From the NCBI GenBank assembly GCA_002279795.1, contig NCCT01000028.1:1-64000 (forward strand): 64,000 bases of DNA. Direction: 5' to 3'. The notes under the pieces were generated by a model. It was not told where the DNA came from. It saw only the letters and a program-made list of their open reading frames with translations, and did not search any database. The position numbers and the translations under genes were made by a program. Source of the DNA: Hydrogenophilales bacterium 12-61-10. Its GTDB lineage: Bacteria; Pseudomonadota; Gammaproteobacteria; Burkholderiales; Thiobacillaceae. Of the stretch, positions 53,093 to 63,468 are shown one piece after another. Numbering within the stretch: the first letter of the stretch is position 1; every line of letters starts with the position of its first letter.

Positions 53093-56000
53093 TTATTGAG
53101 CTGGCGTGCCGTCTCCACTACCTTGACCAAATACCCAGGCGTTGCTGGGAATGTAGCCATCCAGCCACCATACCCGGCGAGCCATCGCATCCGACTCGGT
53201 GACTTCGCCGTTTTCATGCAGCAGCTGTGCCCACACACCGTAGAGGAACTGGCCACCGGGGCTGCCCACCAGGCTTGCCTCGCTTGCTTCCAGACCCGGC
53301 GTACCTTGTTCCATCTGGTCGAACTCGTTGCAGAAACCCGATCCAACCAGTTCCGGCGGAACCACGTTTCCATGCGGGTCGGACGGGTAGCAGACGTTCA
53401 GGTCGGTCTCTTCCGCCCACACCTGATAGTGGTCGCCAAACTTCACGGCACGGCTGTAGAAGAGGTCGAGCGGTTCGGGTTCGCCAAACTCGGCCGTGGT
53501 GTTGTCGCCAGTTTCGTAGACAACGAAGTAACGCGATGGATCACGCACGTCATCGGCCGACGACCAGCCCGTTGCAAACGGATCATCGGTAACGCTGACG
53601 CCTGTGGGCGAACCGCTGATCGCATAGCGTGGGTCAAGCGTGGTGATTCGCATCGACTTGTGCTGGGTCACGTTGCGTGCCTGCTCGGCAGCGCCTGCGG
53701 CGTAGCTGTTGCACACGCGTGGCTCGAGCAGATCCCCTTCAGCCTGGGAAACGTCGCTGCGGAAGGTTTCGCAGGTGACGGTGCCCTGACCGCTGTATTT
53801 GCTCTTGTCCCAGTGCGCATACTTGCCTGGCAGGGTGGTCCACGTTGCTGCACCGTTGAAGGAACGCCGGATATACAACTCGTAGCGGTCGTTGCCCTTG
53901 GCATTGAGGCGCCAGTTGGGTGACCACGCGTAGAGCATCATCACGAAGTCGCCGTCGAGAAAGCCACGGTGTCCCTTGGCCACGTCCAGCGGGTTGTACC
54001 AGGACTGGTCGAGCAAGGTGGTGGCATCCGTCCTCGCATCGGTGGCGCATGTCAGGGGCGTCGTGCCAGCAGTCGCACTCACCGTCGTGAAACTGGCCGG
54101 GCACTGGTGCCAGGACAGCACCTTGGTGGTGTTCGGGTCGACCGTGCTGCCCTGCAGAACCGGGTTGGTATTGCCAACACCAAAGGGCGTGCTGCCCAGG
54201 GTCACTGTCGGGCAGGCTACCGTCTCATTGGTGTCCGAGTCCTTGCAGGTGTCTGGAATGGTTGCCGAGAGATTGATGGCCGAATCCAGACAAACACCCC
54301 CGGGATAGTAGGCATTACCTGTTTTGTAGGCCCAGTTGGTGCATGCCATGTTGCGGAAGGCGTAGGGATTGCCGTCTTGCGCAAGCTTCCAGTTTTTGGG
54401 GATCAGGATGCGACGCACCATCACGTCGGCCGGTCCACCCTGATTCATGACGCCCTGTTTCCAGGCCGGCAGGGCAATCAGGCGACCTTTCGCCGAGGAC
54501 GTGGCCGTGTGCACCTTGTAGATGTCCTGAGCCAGCAGGCTGCCGCGACGGGCGATCTCGGTGTTGTAGATGTCATGGTTATAAGTACCGAAATCCCACA
54601 GGCTTGCGGTATTGACCACCGGGTCAAAATTGCCGCTCTGCCAGTCCACCTCAGGCTGGTTGAGCATGCTGCCATGGCTCCCCAGATTGGCAACCAGCGT
54701 GTCGGCCGTCTTGCCGCCGACCGTGTCGGTCAGTTTCATGCTGAAGGTGTGGTACCAGATGTTCTTGCCTTCGTCGAAAGCGAGACAAGTGCCATCGTTT
54801 TCTTCAGTTGGCTCGCATGGAACGGTGGTCCCGTCCTCAAAGGTGAACTTGCCGAGGCCCTTGTCTTCCTCCGCCACCACCACCACGAAGGCGCTGTCGA
54901 TCACCGCGTCCTTCACCTTGCCGTTAGATGCGTAGCCGTAGAGCCCGAGGCGGGGCCGGGTCGAGGCCGTGTTGCCGATCAGTGGCATGCCGTCCCCGGT
55001 GACGCAGAGGGGGGAGGGCGTACCAGCCTGGCCGGTGGGAATCTCGACAATGGCCTTGCACATGTCCTTCAGGCCATAGGCCATGGGATTCAGGGGCTGG
55101 TCGGTATTGTCCGCGGGGGTCGGATCGACATAGGTCGCCTGCAACGCAGACCCGAAGCAGTAGGGCTGGGGATTCGCCACATTGCACTTGGCGTTGTCGG
55201 TCAGGCGCATTGGCATGGCGAAAGGCACAAAAACTTTTGGCTTTTGGGTGATATCGCCAATTGCTGCCGCTTCGTAGTCCGCAAACGGCATCGGCGTAGT
55301 TCCTGTTGCGTCGGTCGGGTTCTGCACGACGTCGAACTTGTCCCACGGAACATAGGAATACCAGATGTCGGTCTGGCTGTTGGCGATGGCGCCGCTCCAG
55401 CCTTCGCCGGGGCCTTCGCCCTGGCCTGGACGCAAGCCATCGGGGTCTTCCTGCCAGGTGATGGCGCACCCGGCGCCTGCCACGCAGACGGTCTCGATGC
55501 GGTTCACATCACGCCGGCCCGATGTCAGGCGCTCGGCCTTGAACCAGCGCATGTAACTGGTTTCGGCTGCTTCCGGCGTTCTTGGATCGTCGCCCTGGAC
55601 AAGCACACCGCGCGCGGTCCACAGACAGCTGAACGGCACCTGGCCGACGATCGCCCAGGTAGCTGGCAATTGCTGCGCGCCGGGCGATTTGTTCCGGCGA
55701 AGGATCAGCCGTGTCGAGAGAATAGTTGGGTTCCCCGCTTGCGCAGTAGCGGCTGGGCCAGGCGACGAGCGCCTTGTTGCCGGCCACCGCGTGAAAAGTG
55801 TTGATCACATCGCCGGGGTAGGCGCCAGTGGTGCTGGCGAACAGTGGCACATCGTCGCGATCGACCGTGCAACCGCCGCTCCCGCTGGTGCTGTCGCATG
55901 AGGTTTCTGTGGCGGACTCGGACAGGTTGGTGTTCTTCCAGGTCAGGCCATCATCAAAGCTGACTGCGGCGTAGGCCTCCCGCTTGCCATGGCCGACGAA

Positions 56001-56342
56001 GCCGACGCCTTCAACGCCCTCTACCGGCCCGTAAATGTAGGCGCCGATCAGCGGCTTGGCGTAGCCGGCGCTGGACACCAATGTCCCGTCGGCGTTGAAA
56101 TAATCGATAAGCGTCGTAGCGCCACTGGCTGCCTGTGCAGGCACGTAAAATTTCATCATGGCGATGAAGGCGTGTTCTGCCTCCGGCACTTCAGAGGTCG
56201 GAATCGCGCTGCCCTCGTGGGACAGGCTTTTCAAAACCGGCTTGCCTTCCGCGTCGGCGGCGCCATCGTCCGCCATGCCATTCCCTGTTGCCAAGGATGC
56301 CAGAACGGCCAATGAAGCGATCAACTGCTTGGGGGTATTCAT
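53093..56342 (-). pseudogene. Large exported Asp-box (BNR-like) protein with one-base shift
   Basis: From the ATG at 56342 (ribosome site AGGAGG) the protein has a signal peptide (MNTPKQLIASLAVLASLA), an Asp-box SFDDGLTW, and runs to EQIARR. A single extra base within 55672-55683 shifts the frame; corrected, it continues QQLPATWAIVGQVPF and extends 850 residues to GSGDGTPAQ. A second Asp-box-like SFNGAATW lies in the C-terminal half. Total about 1,083 residues. It resembles sialidase-like propellers and the choice-of-anchor O type exported proteins; no sorting signal was seen at the C-terminus. Confidence 0.7.
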
Positions 56343-56611
56343 GAGGTCCTCCTGTAATAAATCCACCAAGGTCAAACTAGAACAGGGGTTGCGGTTTTCC
56401 CACCCGTTTTTCATGAAAAACAAAAAATTAAGTATTGCTACGTATGCGTGCCCGGCATGCCCGCTTCAGATGAGTCCCGCAGCAACCTGCAGATAGCAGG
56501 TGGTCGTGAAAAAGTTGCCTATAACCATCCATACGTGACACATGCCAGGTGTTCACGCGCGAGCGGGGGAATGGACAGCCTGGACATTTTTTAAACAAAC
56601 AGGATTACGCC

Positions 56612-56929
56612 ATGCGCAAACACAGCTTTTTATTTTCCAACCTATTAATCCTGGCCCTGAGCATCGGCGGCGGCTATGGACACATGAGCGGGCAGGGCAT
56701 GAGCAACCCGACTGCCGCGTCGGCTGACGAGCCCGGGCAGGTGAAACAGAAAAGAAGCCTGACGAAGCAGAAACAGCCCAAGCATCAAAAAGAAAGCCGT
56801 ACCCAGACCGAGGCGCAAACGGCTGTGCAAAACCGGAACAAAACACAGGAGCAGCCAAACACCCGGACCCAGATCAACCCCCGGGGGCAAAGCGACGAAC
56901 CGCTGCAACTGCAAAAAACAAACCCTTAA
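56612..56929 (+). CDS. Small exported Lys/Gln-rich protein
   Basis: A 105-residue protein with an N-terminal signal peptide (FLFSNLLILALSIGG) followed by a low-complexity, Lys/Gln/Thr-rich tail (KQKQPKHQKESRTQTEAQT). Ribosome site AGGA precedes the ATG. No domain is recognised; the tail is probably disordered. It is divergent from the Asp-box gene and could bind polyanions at the envelope, which is a guess. Confidence 0.55.
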   Translation: MRKHSFLFSNLLILALSIGGGYGHMSGQGMSNPTAASADEPGQVKQKRSLTKQKQPKHQKESRTQTEAQTAVQNRNKTQEQPNTRTQINPRGQSDEPLQLQKTNP

Positions 56930-57075
56930 CTGAGGCTCGGTTCGTCTGCGCCATGCCGGCAATGCCTTACGAGAAAACCAGCCACTGTTCCGGTGACGTG
57001 TTGGGTTGCAGGGTTGAGTCTGCCCCAGCGGTCAGTACCTCAACAGGTATAAGGACGGCTCGGGCATCAAAGTCC

Positions 57076-57564
57076 TTACTTTCCCATGCTTGCGACCGGA
57101 ACCGCGTCGAGTGGCGATTCAAAGGCAATGAAAAGGACGCACGGATCAGAACTTGCGCAGTACCCGCTGTGAGGCCGTTTGGCGGGGCCGTACGCATAGC
57201 TCCCCGGCCGGAGAACCGCCGTTCGCTGGCTGTCATAGGTGACATGAAGTTCGCCCGCCACCAGCACCATGCGTTCCGCCGAGGTATGCCAATGGAGCGG
57301 AATCGTTGATTTTCCGGGGACTTTGAAGAACACGTCAGCGTTGTCTTTTGACGGGTCGCCATGCAGCACGGCAATGCCGCACCCTTTGGGCAAGAACGGC
57401 GGACAGGCTCCCCATTCAAGAGCGGGATCAAGGGCGTCGTGCGTCAGTGCCGGCTCTGGTGCGGGCGCTTGGGCGCAAGCGGCTGATCCGGCCAAGCCCA
57501 ACAAAAACAACGAACAATGCAAAGCCGCCAGGTGCGGTCGGCCAATCTGGGTTGGGTAGCGCAT
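57076..57564 (-). CDS. Periplasmic cupin-domain protein
   Basis: A 162-residue protein with signal peptide (cleavage near ACAQA). A single cupin barrel: the metal motif is HWHTSAERMVLVAGELHV, then PGSYAYGPAKRPHSGYC. Four cysteines may form disulfides. The family includes DUF4437-type cupins without assigned function. Ribosome site AAGGAGG is strong. Stands alone. Confidence 0.8.
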   Translation of the reverse strand: MRYPTQIGRPHLAALHCSLFLLGLAGSAACAQAPAPEPALTHDALDPALEWGACPPFLPKGCGIAVLHGDPSKDNADVFFKVPGKSTIPLHWHTSAERMVLVAGELHVTYDSQRTAVLRPGSYAYGPAKRPHSGYCASSDPCVLFIAFESPLDAVPVASMGK

Positions 57565-57692
57565 GTGATGCCTCCTTGTCATGGATCCTCTGCCCGGCAG
57601 GCCGCCTTGAACCTGGCTGCATGCAGGGCTCAGTCGAGCGCTCCATGAGCCGGACGTGTCTCAATATAGACCGTAGCCATCCCCTTCTCTGC

Positions 57693-58103
57693 CTACGAAA
57701 ACCAGCGCAGGAAAGCGGCCGCCGTCAGCGCGATGGCAGCCAGTGCGGCCAGGCCCTGAAAGGTGTGCTTGACGCTGAGGGAGGGCCACTCCCGGCCACG
57801 GACGAGATAGCTGCCAGTCAGCAGAAAACCGCTGATGGCCGCGGCCACCTTGATGGCAAGGGCTGCCATGGCAATGTTGCTCAGGTCGGGCGTCTCGCCG
57901 TAGTAATAAAAACTGGTGAGCCCGAACGCTATGCCGCTGGCAATTTGCGCGCCCCAGGCAAGGAAAACCAGCCAGGCGAACGCGTGGCCGTATTCCATGC
58001 GGAAGGCGGGCCACAGTGCAAATGCCGCGCCGCCCAGCACGGCGGCGGCGCCAAAGTTGTGCACCACCTGGATCAGGGCATAGGCGAGGTTTTCCGGGCC
58101 CAT
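57693..58103 (-). CDS. CopD-like small membrane protein
   Basis: A 136-residue protein with four hydrophobic segments; LIQVVHNFGAAAVLGGAAFA and a conserved His resemble CopD-type or DUF2269-like membrane proteins. The ATG at 58103 begins shortly after the 58136 gene stop, so the two are probably co-transcribed after dsrA. The role is unknown. Confidence 0.6.
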   Translation of the reverse strand: MGPENLAYALIQVVHNFGAAAVLGGAAFALWPAFRMEYGHAFAWLVFLAWGAQIASGIAFGLTSFYYYGETPDLSNIAMAALAIKVAAAISGFLLTGSYLVRGREWPSLSVKHTFQGLAALAAIALTAAAFLRWFS

Positions 58104-58135
58104 TGTTGAATTCCCCTGGCTTGCTCCGCTCCGCT

Positions 58136-58480
58136 TTATTTCACCGTGACCTCGATGCACTGTCCGATGCCGATGGGCACATGGGCCTTGTTCACCACCT
58201 TGACGCAGAGGCTGCGCGTGCCGGATGACAGGGTTTCCAGCAAATAGCTGCCCTTGAGCTTGTGCAATATCGCCACTTCCTTGTTGTCGACGTAGAGGTG
58301 TGCATGATCGCCGCGCGGACCGGGATCGACTTCATAGGCCAGCCGGATTTCATCCAGCGCGTCGAGGGTGGCGCCTTCTGTCGGGGAGGTGATCAGCACC
58401 TTGCCCTGCCCCAGGCTGACGGCGGGAACGGCCAGCAGCAGGCCAAGGGTGAGGAGGGCGAAAAGCTTCTTCAGGCTCAT
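58136..58480 (-). CDS. Exported Ig-like protein, unknown function
   Basis: A 114-residue protein with a signal peptide (1-24). The mature part (VLITSPTEGATLDALDEIRLAYEVDPGPRGDHAHLYVDNKEVA) is an all-beta, Ig-like domain of the sort found in small periplasmic proteins. Two cysteines (CVKVV, GQCIEV) could pair. It follows dsrA by 15 bases and is likely in its operon. Confidence 0.65.
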   Translation of the reverse strand: MSLKKLFALLTLGLLLAVPAVSLGQGKVLITSPTEGATLDALDEIRLAYEVDPGPRGDHAHLYVDNKEVAILHKLKGSYLLETLSSGTRSLCVKVVNKAHVPIGIGQCIEVTVK

Positions 58481-58495
58481 GGTTTTCTCCTGGTA

Positions 58496-59806
58496 TCAGG
58501 CCGCTTTCCGCTGTTTGTATTCCACCCACTTGGCGACCTGCTCGTCCCAGTCGTCGCTGCGGAAATAGGGGTTGGAACGCGGCGCGCTGACCATGTTGGG
58601 ATCGACCGGGAGGTTCATGCCTTCGAGGAAGTTGGCCAGCCCGATGCGTTCGATCATCTCGCCGGTGCGCTCGTGATCGAGCGCGTTTTCGGCGAAGAAA
58701 TCGAGCAGGTTGCGCGCCAGTTCGTTCAGCGCGTCGAAGTCCTCGTCGGTTTCCAGTTTCATGAACGGGATGATCACCGTGCCCAGGGTCGCGCCGATTT
58801 TCAGCACGCCCTTGCCGCCGACCAGGATGGTCACGCCCTTGTCCTTGCCGGGCAGCAGGCCGCCGGGAATCACGTTGAGGCAATGCATGCAGCGGACGCA
58901 GTTCTTGTTGTCGATGCACATCGCATTGCCGTCCCCCAGACGCGCCACCGATACGTGCGGGTTGGCTGTGTCCGCTTGCGCCTCGGGGACGATATCGATT
59001 GCCTGGGTTGGGCACTTCTTGACCACGTCATTGATCAGATCATGCATGCCGTGGACCTTCATGTAGTCCTGTACCAATGCTTCGTCGACGCGGATATTGT
59101 CGCGCCAGGTGCCGATGGTGGCCATGTCGGAACGCTGGATGGCGTTGACGCAGTCGTTCGGGCAGCCGGAGAACTTGAACTTGAATTTGTAGGGCAGGGA
59201 CGGGCGGTGCATGTCGTCGAGATTGTTGTTGATGACGGTGCGCAGCGCGCGCGCCTCGTCGAAGCACGACATTTCGCAGCGCGCCGAACCGACGCAGGAC
59301 ATCGAGGTGCGCAGCGCGGGACCGGCGCCGCCGAGGTCGAAGCCCATGGCGTTGAGGCCGTCGAACACGGGCTGCACGTTCGCGCTGCTGACGCCCTGGA
59401 ACATGATGTCGCCCGACTGGCCGTGGAACGCGATCAGCCCCGAGCCGCCGTTATTGACCCAGACGTCGCACAGTTTGCGCAGTAGGTCGGAACTGTAGTG
59501 CATGCCGGCCGGCGGCTGCACGCGCAGGGTGTGAAATTCGGCCGCCTCGGGAAACAGCGGCTTGCCGGTTTCATCTTTCAGTTCGGTAAAGCGCGGGATG
59601 ATGCCGCCGCCGTAGCCAAACACGCCGACCGTGCCGCCTTTCCAGTAACCCGTGCGGGTTTCGTAGCTGGTTTCGAGCTGGCCCAGCAGGTCAACCATCA
59701 TGTCGTTATCCCGGGCCAGGCGCTTGAGGCCGGATACAAAGCTGGGCCAGGGGCCGCTCTCGAGCTGGTCGAGCAGGGGGGTGTCACGGAGGGTGCGAGT
59801 AGACAT
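58496..59806 (-). CDS. dsrA: Dissimilatory sulfite reductase alpha subunit (solitary DsrA)
   Basis: A 436-residue protein with all expected iron-sulfur ligands. The siroheme-coupled 4Fe-4S cluster uses C171/C177 (CX5C) and C215/C219 (CX3C). The ferredoxin insertion has C265, C297, C303, C306 and C309. GVFGYGGGIIPR and HTLRVQPPAGMHYSS are DsrA-specific. In sulfur oxidisers the enzyme runs in reverse to make sulfite. No dsrB or other dsr genes follow; two small envelope genes do. Ribosome site GGAG lies 8 bases before the ATG. Confidence 0.93.
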   Translation of the reverse strand: MSTRTLRDTPLLDQLESGPWPSFVSGLKRLARDNDMMVDLLGQLETSYETRTGYWKGGTVGVFGYGGGIIPRFTELKDETGKPLFPEAAEFHTLRVQPPAGMHYSSDLLRKLCDVWVNNGGSGLIAFHGQSGDIMFQGVSSANVQPVFDGLNAMGFDLGGAGPALRTSMSCVGSARCEMSCFDEARALRTVINNNLDDMHRPSLPYKFKFKFSGCPNDCVNAIQRSDMATIGTWRDNIRVDEALVQDYMKVHGMHDLINDVVKKCPTQAIDIVPEAQADTANPHVSVARLGDGNAMCIDNKNCVRCMHCLNVIPGGLLPGKDKGVTILVGGKGVLKIGATLGTVIIPFMKLETDEDFDALNELARNLLDFFAENALDHERTGEMIERIGLANFLEGMNLPVDPNMVSAPRSNPYFRSDDWDEQVAKWVEYKQRKAA

Positions 59807-59848
59807 GGCCGTCTCCAGAGGGAAAGAAGACAAGTCTCAACATAGTCA

Positions 59849-59875
59849 ATACCTGACTAAATTGCTCGGGATTAT
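59849..59875. promoter_or_regulatory. IscR/Rrf2-like operator in the dsrA promoter region
   Basis: ATACCTGACTAAATT followed by GCTCGGGATTAT resembles the IscR type 1 consensus (ATASYYGACT...AGTCRRSTAT), with a good left half and a weaker right half. It lies 43-69 bp before the dsrA ATG, between divergent genes. Regulation of an iron-sulfur enzyme gene by IscR would make sense but is not shown. Confidence 0.45.
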
Positions 59876-59977
59876 TCAAACAATTCATGGCGCGCAGCGC
59901 ATCCCCGGATCGATCGAATTGTCTTTTGCCGGCGCGGTGCTATACACCGGTTCTCGTTGCTTTTCGGGGTGGCCATC

Positions 59978-60379
59978 ATGTCCAGACTGCTCATGATTCT
60001 GATATTGGCCAGTGTGTCTGCAAGTCCCGCGCAGGCATTGGACGATGCGCTCACGGTCAAGCTCGAAGCGATGAACAATTCGGGGCAAAGCGGCTTCGCC
60101 ACCTTGTTTCCTGAAGGCGAAAAAACCCGGGTCGTCATAGAACTTTTGAATACCCCGCCGGGTGTCGCACAGCCGGCGCACATCCATGCGGGCCGCTGCG
60201 ACACGCTGGACAAGGCGCCGAAGTGGCCGCTGGAGGCGCTGAAAGGCGGCCGCTCCGTCACGCTGGTGCCGGTTTCGCTCGATGCCATCCTGCAGGACAA
60301 GACCGCGATCAACATCCACAAGAGCGCGGCCGAGGTGCAGGTTTACGTTGCCTGCGGCAACATCGTCGGCGTGATGTAG
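59978..60379 (+). CDS. Exported CHRD-like protein
   Basis: A 133-residue protein with a signal peptide (cleavage near SPAQA). The mature part has AHIHAGRCDTLDKAP and SVTLVPVSLDAI, resembling a small CHRD-type beta domain. It lies 38 bp before aprM and shares its direction, so it may be the first gene of the apr operon. Function unknown. Confidence 0.65.
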   Translation: MSRLLMILILASVSASPAQALDDALTVKLEAMNNSGQSGFATLFPEGEKTRVVIELLNTPPGVAQPAHIHAGRCDTLDKAPKWPLEALKGGRSVTLVPVSLDAILQDKTAINIHKSAAEVQVYVACGNIVGVM

Positions 60380-60417
60380 CACGCCAGAACAATGCCGGCT
60401 GCTATCGGGAGGTCAGG

Positions 60418-61188
60418 ATGTTGACCACCAATCCATTCAACGCGCTGACAGCTTTTGTGTCCCCTGAATTCATGCAGGGCTACATGGTGCTGCTGATGCT
60501 CGCGGTGCTGGTCGGCACCGGATTCGACCTGCTGCACGACGGCAAGGCCCGGTTTTTCCTGCAGGATCGGCAGCGCGCCAGGGCCGCAGCCAGGAGGCAA
60601 CTCGGCGGCAAGGAGAAGGTCGCCATAGCAGCCAAAACCCTCGTCACCGACATCGCCACCTTCGGCGAATTCTGCAACCGGAGCCGGCGGATTTCCCATG
60701 CCCTGATGTTTTACGGCTTCGTGCTGTATCTGATCACGACCCTGGTGATGGTGTTCGGCTATCCGGCCGAGCTGCATCCGCCGGTGCTGCTGCCGCTTCT
60801 GTGGAACGTCGGCGTGCTGCTGGCGCTGATCGGCGGTTACTGGTTCTTCTTCCTGCTGCGGGTCAACGTGATGCATGACGGCCAACCGCCCTGGCGGCTG
60901 GTGCGTGCCGATCTGTTCATCGTCACGCTGCTCGGCAGTCTCACATTTGCGCTGCTGTTTGCATGGGCGGCGATGGTGGGGAGCGCGACGGCAACCCAAG
61001 TCTTTGCCAGCCTCTACCTCCTGTTCACGACGCTGCTCTGCGTGTCGGTTCCCTGGTCCAAGTTCGCCCACATGTTCTACAAGCCGGTGGTGGCCTTCCA
61101 GAAACGGCTGGAGGAGGCAGACGGTTCGTCCAGCCTGCCGACGCCGACAACGCCAAGAGGTGAGCGATGCCCACATTCACATACATGA
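60418..61188 (+). CDS. aprM: AprM membrane anchor of APS reductase
   Basis: A 256-residue inner-membrane protein with about six hydrophobic segments. In sulfur oxidisers lacking QmoABC, AprM is thought to link APS reductase to the quinone pool. Context decides the call: aprB starts inside its last codons (22-base overlap) and aprA follows. FGEFCNRSRRISHALMFYGF is the likely quinone-side region. Ribosome site GGGAGG is strong. No qmo genes are present here. Confidence 0.85.
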   Translation: MLTTNPFNALTAFVSPEFMQGYMVLLMLAVLVGTGFDLLHDGKARFFLQDRQRARAAARRQLGGKEKVAIAAKTLVTDIATFGEFCNRSRRISHALMFYGFVLYLITTLVMVFGYPAELHPPVLLPLLWNVGVLLALIGGYWFFFLLRVNVMHDGQPPWRLVRADLFIVTLLGSLTFALLFAWAAMVGSATATQVFASLYLLFTTLLCVSVPWSKFAHMFYKPVVAFQKRLEEADGSSSLPTPTTPRGERCPHSHT

Positions 61189-61619
61189 CGCGCTGCGACG
61201 GCTGCGGCGAGTGCGTGGACATCTGTCCGTCCGACATCATGCACATCGACCCGGTCTACCGCCGCTCGTACAACGTCGAGCCCAATTTCTGCTGGGAGTG
61301 CTACTCGTGCGTGAAGGCCTGCCCGCAGCATGCGATCGACGTGCGCGGCTATGCCGACTTCGCGCCGCTGGGCCACAGCGTCCGGGTGCTGCGGGAAGAG
61401 GCGAGCGGCACCATCTCGTGGAAGATCCGCTACCGCGACGGGCGCGAAAAGCAGTTCACCTTCCCGATCCGTACTACGCCCTGGGGGTCGATCAAGCCAC
61501 CCTTTGACTATGCCGCGCCCGACGCCGCCGCGCTGAACTCGCCGCTGCTCGCGCACGAGCCCGAGATGCTCAAGGTGGATGCCTTGCCGATGCTGCGCAC
61601 CGCTGCGGAACCGGGCTGA
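61167..61619 (+). CDS. aprB: APS reductase beta subunit
   Basis: A 150-residue iron-sulfur subunit. Two 4Fe-4S clusters are bound by C10/C13/C16/C20 and C42/C45/C48/C52. The remainder matches the AprB extension that wraps around AprA. It passes electrons between AprA and the membrane (AprM). Overlaps aprM by 22 bases; aprA follows after 4. Confidence 0.97.
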   Translation: MPTFTYMTRCDGCGECVDICPSDIMHIDPVYRRSYNVEPNFCWECYSCVKACPQHAIDVRGYADFAPLGHSVRVLREEASGTISWKIRYRDGREKQFTFPIRTTPWGSIKPPFDYAAPDAAALNSPLLAHEPEMLKVDALPMLRTAAEPG

Positions 61620-61623
61620 TGCC

Positions 61624-63468
61624 ATGGGCCTGTTCTCCACCCGGAAAACCCACATCGTCGACACCGACATCCTCGTCATCGGCGGTGGTTTCGGCGGCTG
61701 CGGCGCCACCTACGAATCGCGTTACTGGGGCCGCAACCTCAAGGTCACCCTGGTCGAGAAGGCCAACATCGAAAGGAGCGGCGCCGCCGCCCACGGTCTG
61801 TCGGCGATCAACTGCTACATGGGCATGCGCTGGAATGAAAACCAGCCGGAGGACTTCGTCCGCTACGCGCGCGGCGACCTGATGGGGCTGGTGCGCGAGG
61901 ATCTGATCTACGACATTGCCCGCCACGTCGACGGCACCGTTCACCTGTTCGAGCAATGGGGCCTGCCGATCATGACCAACCCGGACACCGGCCACTATCT
62001 GCGGGAAGGCAAATGGCAGGTGATGATCCACGGCGAGAGCTACAAGCCGATCATCGCCGAGGCCGCGCGAAAATCCGCCAGCGAAGTGCACAACCGCATC
62101 ATGGTGACGCATCTCTTGATGGACGCGACGCACCCCAACCGCGTCGCCGGCGCCGTTGGCTTCAACGTGCGCGACGGCAGTTTCTATGTCTTCCGGGCCA
62201 AGGCGGTCATCGTCGCCGCCGGCGGCGCGTCGCATATCTTCAAGCCGAGGTCGGTCGGCGAAGGCATGGGTCGCACCTGGTATGCGCCGTGGAGCAGCGC
62301 ATCGGCCTACGGCCTGGTCCTGCGAGCAGGCGCCCAGATGATCCAGATGGAGAACCGCATCGTGCTCGCCCGCTTCAAGGACGGTTACGGCCCGGTCGGC
62401 GCCTGGTTCCTGCTGCTCAAGGCCATGGCCACCAACGCCTACGGCGAGCGTTTTGAAGCCTCGATGCTGGATGACATGAAATCCCTCGTCGGCAAGTATG
62501 CGGAGACCACGCCCTTGCCGACCTGCCTGCGCAACCATGCCGTGCTGCAGGAAATCAAGGCGGGCAAGGGCCCCATCTACATGCAAACCCAGAATGCGAT
62601 CGATACCCGCGAGAAGGAGGAAATCGGCTGGGAGGATTTTCTCGACATGACCGTCGGCCAGGCCGTCGTCTGGGCCTCGCAAAACATCGATCCCAAGGAG
62701 AAGCCGTCGGAACTGATCACCTCCGAACCCTACGTCATGGGGTCCCACGCCACCTGTTCCGGCGCCTGGGCCAGCGGGCCGGAAGACTGCGCGCCGGGCG
62801 ATTACCAGTGGGGCTACAACCGGATGACGACGGTCGAAGGCCTGTTCGGCGCCGGCGACACCATCGGCGGCTCTGCCCACAAGTTCTCCTCCGGCTCGTT
62901 CACCGAGGGCCGCATCGCGGGCAAGGCGGCGGTCCGCTATGTCATGGCCCTGGCCGGCAACGCGCCGCAGGTGGACGACACGCAGATCGACACGCTGCGG
63001 GAAGAAATCTTCAAGCCGCTGCAAAACCACGCCATCGGCAAGCACGAGATCGTCGCCGGCAGCGTGGCGCCAAGCTACATCTTGCCGCTGCACGGCCTGC
63101 AGCGGCTGGAGAAAATCATGGACGAATACGGCGGCGGCATCAGCACGCAGTACATGACCAGCGAACCGATGCTCGACCGCGGCCTCGAACTGCTGACCCT
63201 GCTGAAGGAAGACCTCGACCATATCGGCGCCGATGGCCTGCACCAGCTGCAGCGCGCCTGGGAGCTCAAGCACCGGGTCTGGACCTCGGAGGCCGTGCTC
63301 AGGCACACGCTCTACCGGCAGGAAACGCGCTGGCCGGGCTACTACTATCGGGGGGATTTTCCGAAGCTGGACGATGGGGAGTGGCACGCTTTCACCGCGT
63401 CCCGCTACGACGCGAAGACCGGCGAATGGCAGATGAGCAAGCTGCCTGTGCATCACATCATTGGGTGA
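61624..63468 (+). CDS. aprA: APS reductase alpha subunit
   Basis: A 614-residue FAD enzyme that, in sulfur oxidisers, converts sulfite and AMP to adenosine phosphosulfate. The FAD motif ILVIGGGFGGCG is at residues 17-28; RSGAAAHGLSAINCYMG and FSSGSFTEGRIAGKAAVRY are conserved. Length equals that of known AprA. ATG at 61624 is 4 bases after aprB; the ribosome site is weak, so translation is probably coupled. Confidence 0.97.
   Translation: MGLFSTRKTHIVDTDILVIGGGFGGCGATYESRYWGRNLKVTLVEKANIERSGAAAHGLSAINCYMGMRWNENQPEDFVRYARGDLMGLVREDLIYDIARHVDGTVHLFEQWGLPIMTNPDTGHYLREGKWQVMIHGESYKPIIAEAARKSASEVHNRIMVTHLLMDATHPNRVAGAVGFNVRDGSFYVFRAKAVIVAAGGASHIFKPRSVGEGMGRTWYAPWSSASAYGLVLRAGAQMIQMENRIVLARFKDGYGPVGAWFLLLKAMATNAYGERFEASMLDDMKSLVGKYAETTPLPTCLRNHAVLQEIKAGKGPIYMQTQNAIDTREKEEIGWEDFLDMTVGQAVVWASQNIDPKEKPSELITSEPYVMGSHATCSGAWASGPEDCAPGDYQWGYNRMTTVEGLFGAGDTIGGSAHKFSSGSFTEGRIAGKAAVRYVMALAGNAPQVDDTQIDTLREEIFKPLQNHAIGKHEIVAGSVAPSYILPLHGLQRLEKIMDEYGGGISTQYMTSEPMLDRGLELLTLLKEDLDHIGADGLHQLQRAWELKHRVWTSEAVLRHTLYRQETRWPGYYYRGDFPKLDDGEWHAFTASRYDAKTGEWQMSKLPVHHIIG

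Noticed and set aside
61570..63456. A 628-codon open frame antisense to aprA
   Set aside because: aprA on the other strand is unmistakable; the antisense translation has no recognisable domain.
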